A DNA stretch of 64,000 nucleotides, taken from contig JAFEAT010000008.1 of the NCBI GenBank assembly GCA_018266255.1, forward strand, positions 1 to 64,000, given 5' to 3'. Shown here piece after piece: positions 18,792 to 25,992 of the stretch. The notes below the pieces were generated by a model. That model saw only the letters and a list, made by a program, of their open reading frames with translations. It was not told where the DNA came from and made no database searches. The stretch's first letter is position 1. Every line of letters starts with the position of its first letter. This DNA comes from Cyanobacteria bacterium SZAS-4. Its GTDB lineage: Bacteria > Cyanobacteriota > Vampirovibrionia > Obscuribacterales > Obscuribacteraceae. A program made the translations under genes and the position numbers.

Positions 18792-18883
18792 ATTTACTAT
18801 CAGCGGTGTCTGCAAATTCAGAGTGTTCACTATATAAACTGATGCTACTGTATATCGATGATTGCAGAAAGCTAGCTGGTTTA

Positions 18884-19091
18884 TTGGCCGAGCGCTTGGA
18901 AATATGCGTTGCATCTTGAGATTCGCATGAAAAGCCATTCTCCGCACATCTAAAAACATATTATTAAATAGTCTATGGGGCACTGGAAGATCATTTTTGG
19001 CTTGCTATACTAAGCACATAACCGGTGAGCACTGACTTAAATGTTCAGTACTTTGAGCCGAGGGGCGATGCGGAAACGACAGGTCGGCGCT
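18884..19091 (+). repeat. Right copy of the 208-bp inverted repeat
   Basis: This is the reverse-complement partner of positions 1-208, same length, about 91% identical by hand count. Weaker similarity seems to continue about 35 bases further upstream (GTATAT..GAT.ATT). It covers about 130 bases upstream of a -10 box and the first 70-odd bases of an RNA gene that continues to 19224. The two copies are 18.7 kb apart and face outward, so recombination between them could invert the segment. Confidence 0.9.
19006..19011 (+). promoter_or_regulatory. -10 box of the right RNA copy
   Basis: TATACT, preceded by a conserved TTTTTGGCTTGC and by AATAGTCTATGGGGCA, which is identical in both repeat copies. 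No standard -35 is visible. Transcription would start near 19018. Confidence 0.6.
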
Positions 19092-19224
19092 GACCAGAAA
19101 CCGTAGCAGAGAGCCCGATGCACGTGACGGACTGACTGAAGCGAGCATAAATACTGAGTCCCTTCGAACGGACAGTCAGGCAGTATCTTAAACACCACCG
19201 CAAAGCGATTTGGGTGGTGTTTTT
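19018..19224 (+). ncRNA. Structured small RNA of about 205 nt, family unknown
   Basis: The region has no ORF with a start signal, but it has a promoter at its left end and a strong intrinsic terminator at its right end. By hand I can fold a first hairpin (ACTGA/TCAGT), a long nested hairpin (GGGC/GCCC outside, TGCGG/CCGTA inside, GGTC/GACC at the tip) and a third (GGACT/AGTCC or the alternative CTGACTG/CAGTCAG). The first 74 bases are almost unchanged in the second copy at the window start. I do not find the conserved cores of RNase P RNA, tmRNA or SRP RNA. A 6S-like role is conceivable from size, but the central bubble is not clear. Confidence 0.6.
19191..19224 (+). terminator. Rho-independent terminator of the small RNA
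   Basis: AACACCACC and GGTGGTGTT form a perfect nine-pair stem around a 13-base loop, and the stem runs into a TTTTT tract. It lies about 175 bases after the proposed RNA start with no stop codon nearby, which supports a free-standing RNA gene. Confidence 0.85.
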
Positions 19225-19657
19225 GTATGCGCATTTTGAAATGATTCGTGGTGCCAACTGCTGCATCTGTCATGCGTGTCTTGAACTTTGCACCGTAGTG
19301 CTTGTCGAGAATGGAATCGAACTGTGACCTGGAGAACTTGCATGTGCAATTTTGTCGCCGATCGAAGTTGTGACACCAAATATAGTGACACTCCTTTTAG
19401 TGAGCCGCGGTAGCGAGCGACTGTTTTAAGGTCCTGAATATAGCTAGTCCGAGTGAGTGCTGGCCTCTCTTTGCCCTGGTACGATAGAGTTGGAATCTGC
19501 TTGCAATTGCGAAAACGAGCTGGGCAGTGACAATTTTTATGCATGAGCTTGGTGTGTGAAATGACTGCTGAGCTTAGTTGACTAAATGCTATTGCTGAGT
19601 TCATCAAGTGATTTGCAAGATAATCTGGAATGATTCCATAGAGCGATGGAGTGCTCG
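19225..19657. other. Gap between small RNA and signalling island
   Basis: About 430 bases with no convincing gene: the ORFs present have no ribosome site and read as low-quality protein. I see no strong promoter motif or repeat in it. Confidence 0.4.
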
Positions 19658-20770
19658 ATGAACGAAAAAATCAACATTTTGATTGTTGAAGATGATGTTT
19701 CATTTGCCAACGTTATTGAGGTGATGCTGCGGAGAACAGATCTGGCCGTAAATACTATTTTGTGCGCGTCTACCGTCGAGAAGGCAATTACTCAGTCTGC
19801 GCAAATTAATATCGGTGTTGTTTTGCTTGATCTGACATTGCCAGATAGCAGTGGTTTGCGCACTGTTAGCCTGATCAGCCAACAAATAAACGCACCTATA
19901 GTGGTGCTGACCGGAGATGACGATAAGAATTTGGCAAATGACGCTTTAGCTATAGGCGCTCAAGATTATCTAGTTAAAGACGATATCAGTCACAATCAAC
20001 TTGCTAGAGCAATTAACTACGCAGTTGAGCGTCAAAAGAGCAATCAACTCGCAGCTGAAAAACTTAGACTTTTTGAGCAGCGTGAAGACTTCATCGCAAC
20101 TCTGACGCATGATTTGCAAAATCCACTGATCGGAGCCAACAGAGTTTTGGATTTGTTGACCGATGGCACATTGGGCAAACTATCCGATCAGCAGGCGAGA
20201 CTTCTCTTGAGTATCAAGGACAGCAACGATGCTCTAATCGTCATGATACGAAATCTACTTGAGGTCTACAAGTTCGACAAGGATTTCGATAGTCTGAAAA
20301 AGGAAAACACCGATCTGAGCGCTTTGGTCGTGAGTTACATCAAATCGATTAAACCGATTCTAAATGACAAAGAAATTCTTGTTACCTTGAATTGTCAAAA
20401 TATTGGAGCTATTCCAACAGATCAAGTTTCCATGATGCGGGTCATACAAAACCTTGTGGGCAACGCGATTAAGTTCACTCCGAGACATGGTCACATTCAA
20501 ATTAAACTCTGGTACGAGCACCCGAAGGCATACTTTCAGATTACCGACTCGGGTCCAGGTGTTCCGGAGGAAGAGCGTTCGCGATTGTTTCAACGCTTTT
20601 TCCAGGGGCGTCGAGGAAAAGCATCAGAAACTGGCACTGGGCTTGGACTATACCTCTGTCGCCAAATCATAGAAGCTCACCACGGTGCTATCTGGTGCGA
20701 AAACTACACAGATCGAACCGGAGCCACTTTTACCTTAGAATTGCCGAGCGCACTCAAAGTCGCTAGCTAA
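19658..20770 (+). CDS. Receiver-histidine kinase hybrid (REC-HisKA-HATPase)
   Basis: A 370-residue soluble protein with a receiver domain first (1-122; Glu11-Asp12-Asp13, phospho-acceptor Asp58 in LLDLTLP, Lys in YLVKDD). A coiled linker follows, then HisKA with His151 (THDLQNPLIG), and an ATPase domain with intact N-box (NLVGNAIKFTP), DSGPG G1 box and GTGLGLYL G2 box. Such proteins receive a phosphate from an upstream kinase and pass the signal through their own kinase core. The ATG at 19658 has GGAG seven bases upstream; the one at 19646 lacks it. It is followed 145 bases later by the LOV protein with a dead ATP site, so it is a candidate kinase for that protein's His. Confidence 0.93.
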   Translation: MNEKINILIVEDDVSFANVIEVMLRRTDLAVNTILCASTVEKAITQSAQINIGVVLLDLTLPDSSGLRTVSLISQQINAPIVVLTGDDDKNLANDALAIGAQDYLVKDDISHNQLARAINYAVERQKSNQLAAEKLRLFEQREDFIATLTHDLQNPLIGANRVLDLLTDGTLGKLSDQQARLLLSIKDSNDALIVMIRNLLEVYKFDKDFDSLKKENTDLSALVVSYIKSIKPILNDKEILVTLNCQNIGAIPTDQVSMMRVIQNLVGNAIKFTPRHGHIQIKLWYEHPKAYFQITDSGPGVPEEERSRLFQRFFQGRRGKASETGTGLGLYLCRQIIEAHHGAIWCENYTDRTGATFTLELPSALKVAS

Positions 20771-20915
20771 CTGATTGGAAGGTAGCAGCTTTTCAAATGG
20801 GGATTGTTTCCAGACGAATTGCGATTTTTGAAAACTGCCTGTCGCTAATAAACAACTTTTGCTTCCCAAACTTGTTTTTGCGCTATTATCGTTTTCGCGC
20901 TCAGGAGATCAATTG

Positions 20916-21986
20916 GTGTCTTTCGGAAAGCGAATCAAAAGCCGTGCTCTCGACACATCTGTGCTTGCACAAGCGCTAGAGGCAACGAAGTGTGGCGTAT
21001 TACTTACAAACCCGACTCAACCCGATAACCCCATAATTTATGCCAATCCATCGTTTTGCGAAATGACTGGTTATTCGTTGGATGATATTGTTGGGAAAAA
21101 TTGTCGATTTCTGCAAGGTGAAGACCGCAAACAGCCAGAATTGCTTACCGTCAGATCCGCGATTCAAAATAGCGAATCATGTACGGTGGTATTGCGGAAC
21201 TACAAGAAAGATGGCCAGTTATTTTTCAACGAGCTAACCATTACTCCGGTATTTAACGACGCAGGCGCTGTTAGTTACTTTGTTGGCATTCAAAAAGATG
21301 TTACCGCCGATGTCTTGTTGAGAAAGCAGCAAGACGAATTCGTCGCGCTGCTTTTGCACGATCTCAAAACGCCCCTGCTTGCGGCCGTTAGATTGCTGGA
21401 CTATGTATTGCAGAAAACGGATCTGCAGTCCAAAGATGCGCGCTCGGTCTTGAGCAACGTGGTCCAGAACGATCAATCATTGATTCGATTGTTGGAAACT
21501 GCAATCGATTGCTTCAGACCTGACAACATTGTTGTTAATCCCGGTTATTTCTCGCTTTCATCAGAACTTCAGAAGTCACTGAGCAAATTAGATTCCATTG
21601 CCGAACAGAAAAACATCACCGTTGTTATAGAAGATACTTCCGTGACGATGTGTGCTGACCCGCTTCTATGCACTCGCCTGTTTACTAATCTAATTGAACT
21701 CGCCATCAAGTACGCGCCGTCTGGAGGGCGGATTGCAATTAAGGTTAATGAAAAACGCGGATTGGATATTGTCTTATCAACCAGGTCATCTCTATTTCCA
21801 GTGGAATTTTTGCGCAGCAACTTTGAATTGTCTCTCTCTTCTGACGAAGAAAATGCCACGGCTCTCACCTTGTTTTTCTCGAAGAAAATTTTGGAAAAAC
21901 ATGGTGGCGACCTTAGAATAAATCGTTTGAATAAAGTAACGACAATCACCGCGCATTTTCCTGCCGCGGTGATTTCATCTCATTAG
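20916..21986 (+). CDS. LOV blue-light sensor fused to a degenerate histidine kinase
   Basis: A 356-residue soluble protein. Residues 15-130 are a LOV-type PAS domain with the full photochemical set: GKNCRFLQG with adduct-forming Cys63, Arg64 and Gln67, plus flavin-binding Asn95 and Asn105 and the signalling Gln126 (FVGIQKDVT). HisKA keeps His148 in LLLHDLKTPLLA. The ATPase domain is degraded: the N-box reads NLIELAIKYAP (second Asn replaced by Leu262), the DxGxG box is replaced by LSTRSSLF, and GxGLGL by ATALTLFF. It should sense blue light through FMN but not bind ATP normally. GTG at 20916 has a perfect AGGAG eight bases upstream; a TTG at 20859 has none. It may work with the kinase upstream or the regulators downstream. 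Confidence 0.9.
   Translation: MSFGKRIKSRALDTSVLAQALEATKCGVLLTNPTQPDNPIIYANPSFCEMTGYSLDDIVGKNCRFLQGEDRKQPELLTVRSAIQNSESCTVVLRNYKKDGQLFFNELTITPVFNDAGAVSYFVGIQKDVTADVLLRKQQDEFVALLLHDLKTPLLAAVRLLDYVLQKTDLQSKDARSVLSNVVQNDQSLIRLLETAIDCFRPDNIVVNPGYFSLSSELQKSLSKLDSIAEQKNITVVIEDTSVTMCADPLLCTRLFTNLIELAIKYAPSGGRIAIKVNEKRGLDIVLSTRSSLFPVEFLRSNFELSLSSDEENATALTLFFSKKILEKHGGDLRINRLNKVTTITAHFPAAVISSH
21944..21974 (+). terminator. Terminator-like hairpin inside the end of the LOV gene
   Basis: AATCACCGCG and CGCGGTGATT form a perfect ten-pair stem around an 11-base loop, ending just before the stop codon at 21984-21986. The following bases (TTCATCTCATT) are only moderately T-rich, so it may be a weak terminator or an mRNA-stabilising 3' end. 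Confidence 0.5.
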
Positions 21987-22250
21987 TGACATTCCTTTGA
22001 AGTGGTAAAAGTTTCGCCAGAACCTTACAACAACCGTTTTATATGTTTTAGCGGGCGGCATTACAGCTCACTTCAGTGGTTTGAAATTACTGTGGTAATG
22101 TCGGAAATGAGTTTCTAACTCTTAAGAGTTATTGGCAGCTCAAGGCTTGTATGTCACATTCAGAAGATAACTTCGGCGCCGAAAGGTGTGGTATTACTTT
22201 GGCAAACCTTGATTTGTCAGTGTGTTCATTTGAATTGACTCTACGGAGCG

Positions 22251-23858
22251 ATGCGCTTTTCGGTGATAGTAAGTTCAAAGGATAACGATAATAGTGTCTG
22301 GCAACGCTTTGAAGAATTTGACGTGAATAATTCAGGTGACAAGATCAGAGTTCTGATTGCCGAAGACCACCAAATCACAAGTGTCGGCCTTAAGCTTGTT
22401 TTGGAAAAAACGGAGCGATTCATTGTCGTTGGCATAGCGGAAGATGGAAAAGCTGCTGTCGAAAGTACGCTTCAACAGAGACCCGATGTGGTCTTGATGG
22501 ACATCGGATTGCCATTGGTTGATGGGCTCGAAGCCCTGTACCAGATCAAATCACAGCTGCCGCAAGTGAGAGTGATCATGCTCACTTCGCACACAGAAGA
22601 CGAGGATATTTTTGCGGCGCAAGGAGCCGGAGCTGACGGTTACTGTCTAAAAGACGTGTCACTCAAGCATTTGACTGACGCAATCGACACTGTGCATCAT
22701 GGTGGTACCTGGCTAGATCAGCGAATATTGGAAAAGTTGATGCAGACAAGACAATCGGCTGGAGATTCGATGCCACTGATAAGCGTGGACGATCTAGACC
22801 TTCTTAATTACGTCGAACAAGGTCTCAGTAATGAAGAAATTGCAGTGGAAATGGGGATTTCCGTCAAACAAGTTCGTCATCATATGCGCACCGCCATCGA
22901 AGCACTTTTCTTATCAGATAGGCAAGTAGCTCCAGCCCGTATGCGTAAACAGTTTGCCGCGCGGTTTGGCGATATAGCCATCACAAGCGATGAAACGAAT
23001 TCGGCCTTAGAAGTGGGCGATATCTTTGCTGAGAAGTACATGGTTAAATCGCAAGTCGGTCGTGGCGGAATGGGACGCGTTTATAAAGCTGTGCATCTCC
23101 ACATGGATCGAGTTGTTGCGATCAAAATTTTACTGCCACAGTTTGCTAAAGATCGCCGCATGATTCGACTATTTCAAGAAGAGGCAAAGGCAGCTGCTGC
23201 GCTTATTCATCAAAACACTGTACAAATTTTTGACTTCGGAATCTCTGATGAAGGACAACCATTTCTAATCATGGACTTTATCGAGGGTCGTTCATTTGAG
23301 ACCGTTCTGAGGCAAGAAGGGTTAATCGACGATTTGACATTTGTCAGCATTTTTTCCCAGGTCTGTGATGCCTTGCAAGCCGCGCACGAGAAGGATATCG
23401 TGCACTGCGATCTGAAGCCGAGCAACATTGTTCTTACTGAAGAAAATGGCACTGATGTCGTGAAATTGATCGATTTCGGTCTGGCCAAAATGCTTCCTCC
23501 TCCTAATGCGGGAGTGCAGGCACAGCTAACTGAGAGTTTCGAGGTTTGTGGAAGTCCGGCGTACATGAGTCCCGAGCAATGCCGAGGAGGCAAGCTCGAT
23601 TCACGCAGTGATTTATACGCGCTTGGCTGTCTTATGTATGAAGCTCTCACTGGGCAGCAGGCAATCCAGGGAGCTTCTGCTATGGACTGCATCGCCAAAC
23701 ATCTGCAAGAAAAGCCTCCGTCATTTGAAGCAGTCTGTCCAGACCGAACGATTCCGCGAGCACTAGACGAACTGATATTTACTTTGATGGAAAAAGATCC
23801 AAGAAAACGTTGTCAAACTGTGTCGGATGTAAAACAAGTTTTAGAGTCAGTCTTCTGA
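22251..23858 (+). CDS. NarL-like response regulator fused to a Ser/Thr protein kinase
   Basis: A 535-residue fusion. A receiver domain (31-155) has Glu38-Asp39, phospho-acceptor Asp84 (LMDIGLP) and Lys134. A LuxR-type helix-turn-helix (about 181-235, GLSNEEIAVEMGISVKQVRHH) follows. From 260 to the end is a Hanks-type kinase with glycine loop GRGGMGRVY, Lys292 (AIKIL), catalytic loop HCDLKPSN with Asp387 (Cys replaces the usual Arg, so a non-RD kinase), DFG at 408-410 and a SPEQ motif. This links phosphorelay input, a DNA-binding module and Ser/Thr phosphorylation in one chain. The ATG at 22251 has GGAG only two bases upstream, so a later GTG start is possible. It ends 12 bases inside the convergent regulator gene. 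Confidence 0.92.
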   Translation: MRFSVIVSSKDNDNSVWQRFEEFDVNNSGDKIRVLIAEDHQITSVGLKLVLEKTERFIVVGIAEDGKAAVESTLQQRPDVVLMDIGLPLVDGLEALYQIKSQLPQVRVIMLTSHTEDEDIFAAQGAGADGYCLKDVSLKHLTDAIDTVHHGGTWLDQRILEKLMQTRQSAGDSMPLISVDDLDLLNYVEQGLSNEEIAVEMGISVKQVRHHMRTAIEALFLSDRQVAPARMRKQFAARFGDIAITSDETNSALEVGDIFAEKYMVKSQVGRGGMGRVYKAVHLHMDRVVAIKILLPQFAKDRRMIRLFQEEAKAAAALIHQNTVQIFDFGISDEGQPFLIMDFIEGRSFETVLRQEGLIDDLTFVSIFSQVCDALQAAHEKDIVHCDLKPSNIVLTEENGTDVVKLIDFGLAKMLPPPNAGVQAQLTESFEVCGSPAYMSPEQCRGGKLDSRSDLYALGCLMYEALTGQQAIQGASAMDCIAKHLQEKPPSFEAVCPDRTIPRALDELIFTLMEKDPRKRCQTVSDVKQVLESVF

Positions 23859-24542
23859 GCTTTTAACCAGTCCCAATTTCAGAGCCTTTACAGCTGCCTG
23901 GGTGCGGTCAGAAACCATCAGTTTTTCGAGTATGTGTCTAACGTGCACTTTCACGGTCTGCAAGCTTAGTTCAAGTTTGTCAGCGATTTTTTGATTCGAC
24001 AATCCTGCCACAATAAAGTCGAGCACTTGTATCTCTCTAGATGTGAGCAGGAAATGCTCTGCTGACATTCTTTTGCTCTCTCGAGAGAGTTGTTCTTTGT
24101 TGTTGCTACTGCTACCGCCAGCGCTGCTGCTGTGCAGAATTTGTTCTGCAATGAGCGGATCCAACCAGCCAGCACCTAGTGATACGGCGTCTACCGCGGA
24201 GAGAAGTTGTTCTGGTTGCGCATCTTTCAAGCAGTAGCCATCTACCCCGGCGTTGAAGGCCGAGAGAATAAAATGCTCGTCATCGCGAGAGGTGAGCATT
24301 AAAACTCTAAAGCTTTTGCTGATAGATTTTAGTGCCGACGTTGCTTCTAGACCGTTCATTCCTGGAAGTGCAAAGTCCATGATGATCACTTCTGGATGCA
24401 AGTTGATTGCCAGCTCAATTCCCACTTGGGCTGTCTCTGCTTCCCCAACGATAAGGTTGCTTTGCTCTAACACCATTCGCAGTAACAGACGCGTCGCATA
24501 GTCATCTTCTATTATGAGTATTTTGATGTGACGGCTTGTCAT
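23847..24542 (-). CDS. NarL/FixJ-family response regulator
   Basis: A 231-residue DNA-binding regulator. The receiver domain has Glu12-Asp13-Asp14, phospho-acceptor Asp56 (IIMDFALP) and Lys in GYCLKDA. A Ser/Asn-rich linker (about 139-150) leads to a LuxR HTH (165-231) with LTSREIQVLDFIVAGLSNQKIADKL and VKVHVRHIL. Its receiver resembles the receiver of the fusion protein at 22251 (DGYCLKD, G..WLD), which suggests that both arose from one ancestor. The genes converge and overlap by 12 bases, so their transcripts would be antisense at the ends. Targets are unknown. Confidence 0.94.
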   Translation of the reverse strand: MTSRHIKILIIEDDYATRLLLRMVLEQSNLIVGEAETAQVGIELAINLHPEVIIMDFALPGMNGLEATSALKSISKSFRVLMLTSRDDEHFILSAFNAGVDGYCLKDAQPEQLLSAVDAVSLGAGWLDPLIAEQILHSSSAGGSSSNNKEQLSRESKRMSAEHFLLTSREIQVLDFIVAGLSNQKIADKLELSLQTVKVHVRHILEKLMVSDRTQAAVKALKLGLVKSSED

Positions 24543-25041
24543 TATTCAAATTGATCTTTGAGGAGTGGTAGACGTCATTTTGCGACTTAGTGAAGGATAG
24601 AAAGAATAATTCCAAACGCGTACGTGTCGGTTAAAGGCGACAGCCAAAATGGTTTCATCCATTATGTAGACAAGATAGCACGCAAACAAAACGTTCAACC
24701 AAATTGTTTTTCAAAGCCTCGCGGTTCAGCAATGATGAAGGGTTTAGATGTGTATGGAAGAGCTTGGAAATGATGCGTTTCAAGTTTAGTCTCAGCAAAA
24801 GTACCAGCACTTCGCATGGGCTCATACGCGGCTCCGGACATAGCCACGAGTTCGGCACCATATTCGGTGTGCCACTTTTCAGTATAGCCATATGAATCGA
24901 GCGATTACTACGCCCACTTACGAAAAACGGGAACTGCCGTAGAGAAGCTTCACTGACCGTCATGCCTCGCTTAGTCGAGCACGACGCCTTATGAATTGAG
25001 AGCTTCCTGTGCCATAATCGTTATGCGGACTGGAGTGTTCT
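24543..25041. other. 500-base gap, no convincing gene
   Basis: The region contains the promoter areas of the NarL regulator and of the thioredoxin gene. A 102-codon frame on the minus strand (24655-24963) lacks a ribosome site and reads as shadow sequence. A short hairpin, GGCACC...GGTGTGCC, occurs near 24850-24871. Nothing else stands out. Confidence 0.4.
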
Positions 25042-25794
25042 ATGAAGATAGTATCGCTTAGAGGTTGTAAACACGGTTCGATAGTTCAATCGTTCTCGTT
25101 TTTTTCGTCGATTTTGATGCTTATATGCACTGGCTCGCCTGTTCTAGCTGAAGGTGGAGCTACTTATACGCCTGGCAACGATCAGCATCTCGACATGCAG
25201 CATCAAATCGGTGCCAAAACTGCCGGAACCGTTGACTGCGGGCGAGCTTCAGAAGCCGATCTACGAGCTCTCGAGGCTGGTGGCAAAATATTTAAACCGT
25301 CTGCCGAAATCAACGAGATTATTGGCACCAGAGCACCTGAGTTCGCCGGCGATTTGCAATGGATTAATAGCCCACCCTTATCGATGGCAGCATTGCGCGG
25401 GCATCCCGTATTCATCAGATTTTGGTACAAAAATTGCCCGATGTGCACCTCAAGTGCACCCCTAATGAATCAACTCTATGAAAAGTACGGCAAAGATGGA
25501 TTGGTAGTAATCGGCATACACACTTCAAAAACTACTGTTGGTGATTCAGTGCAGGAAGTGACTAAAGCCGCTAAAGAACTGGGATACAAATTTCCCATCG
25601 CCATCGATAACAGTTGGAAAACGATCGGAACATTTTGGATACACGGATCAGCCCGGGCTTATTCATCTGCTTCATTTTTGATAGACAAGAATGGGACGAT
25701 AGTGTGGGGGCACGATCTGGGCCGTTTGGAGCTAAATACAGTCGCTGCATTGTCTCTAAACAATGCGATCCATAAACAACTATCGGAAAAGTAA
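25042..25794 (+). CDS. Exported thioredoxin-fold protein (TlpA/ResA-like)
   Basis: A 250-residue thiol-redox protein with an N-terminal signal region (hydrophobic to about residue 35, ending SPVLAEGG). The thioredoxin fold (about 92-245) has an active site WYKNCPMC with Cys132 and Cys135, a later DNSWKTIGTFW strand and a peptide-binding loop SASFLIDKNG. Family members act outside the cytoplasm in disulfide reduction or cytochrome maturation. The CPMC dipeptide is not the standard CEPC of ResA, so the partner cannot be named. It stands alone; a weak GC hairpin (25797-25816) follows the stop. Confidence 0.85.
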   Translation: MKIVSLRGCKHGSIVQSFSFFSSILMLICTGSPVLAEGGATYTPGNDQHLDMQHQIGAKTAGTVDCGRASEADLRALEAGGKIFKPSAEINEIIGTRAPEFAGDLQWINSPPLSMAALRGHPVFIRFWYKNCPMCTSSAPLMNQLYEKYGKDGLVVIGIHTSKTTVGDSVQEVTKAAKELGYKFPIAIDNSWKTIGTFWIHGSARAYSSASFLIDKNGTIVWGHDLGRLELNTVAALSLNNAIHKQLSEK

Positions 25795-25992
25795 GGGCGC
25801 CGACAAAGAGCGCCGGTCTTTGACTGGACCAACTTTATTCCAAAATTTTCTTCACCATATTTGGTGTTACCTGGTCTATTTGCTGTGAGCGTGCTCATTA
25901 GCATCCTGATGCAAACTGCGCGCGCTCGGTTACACAGATGATAATTCGGGTGATAAGCTAACGGACCTACTGCTCAGTGATGGAACAAGACT

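Noticed and set aside
1..19091. Reading the inverted repeats as ends of a transposon or integron
   Set aside because: No transposase or integrase is encoded between them, no terminal short repeats or target duplications are visible, and the conserved part is a promoter plus an RNA start.
19018..19224. Assigning the small RNA to RNase P RNA, tmRNA, SRP RNA or 6S RNA
   Set aside because: The conserved core sequences of the first three are absent, and the 6S central bubble cannot be shown by hand; the RNA is left as unknown.
24655..24963. Minus-strand ORF of 102 codons in the gap before the thioredoxin gene
   Set aside because: It has no ribosome site, no domain and shadow-like composition.
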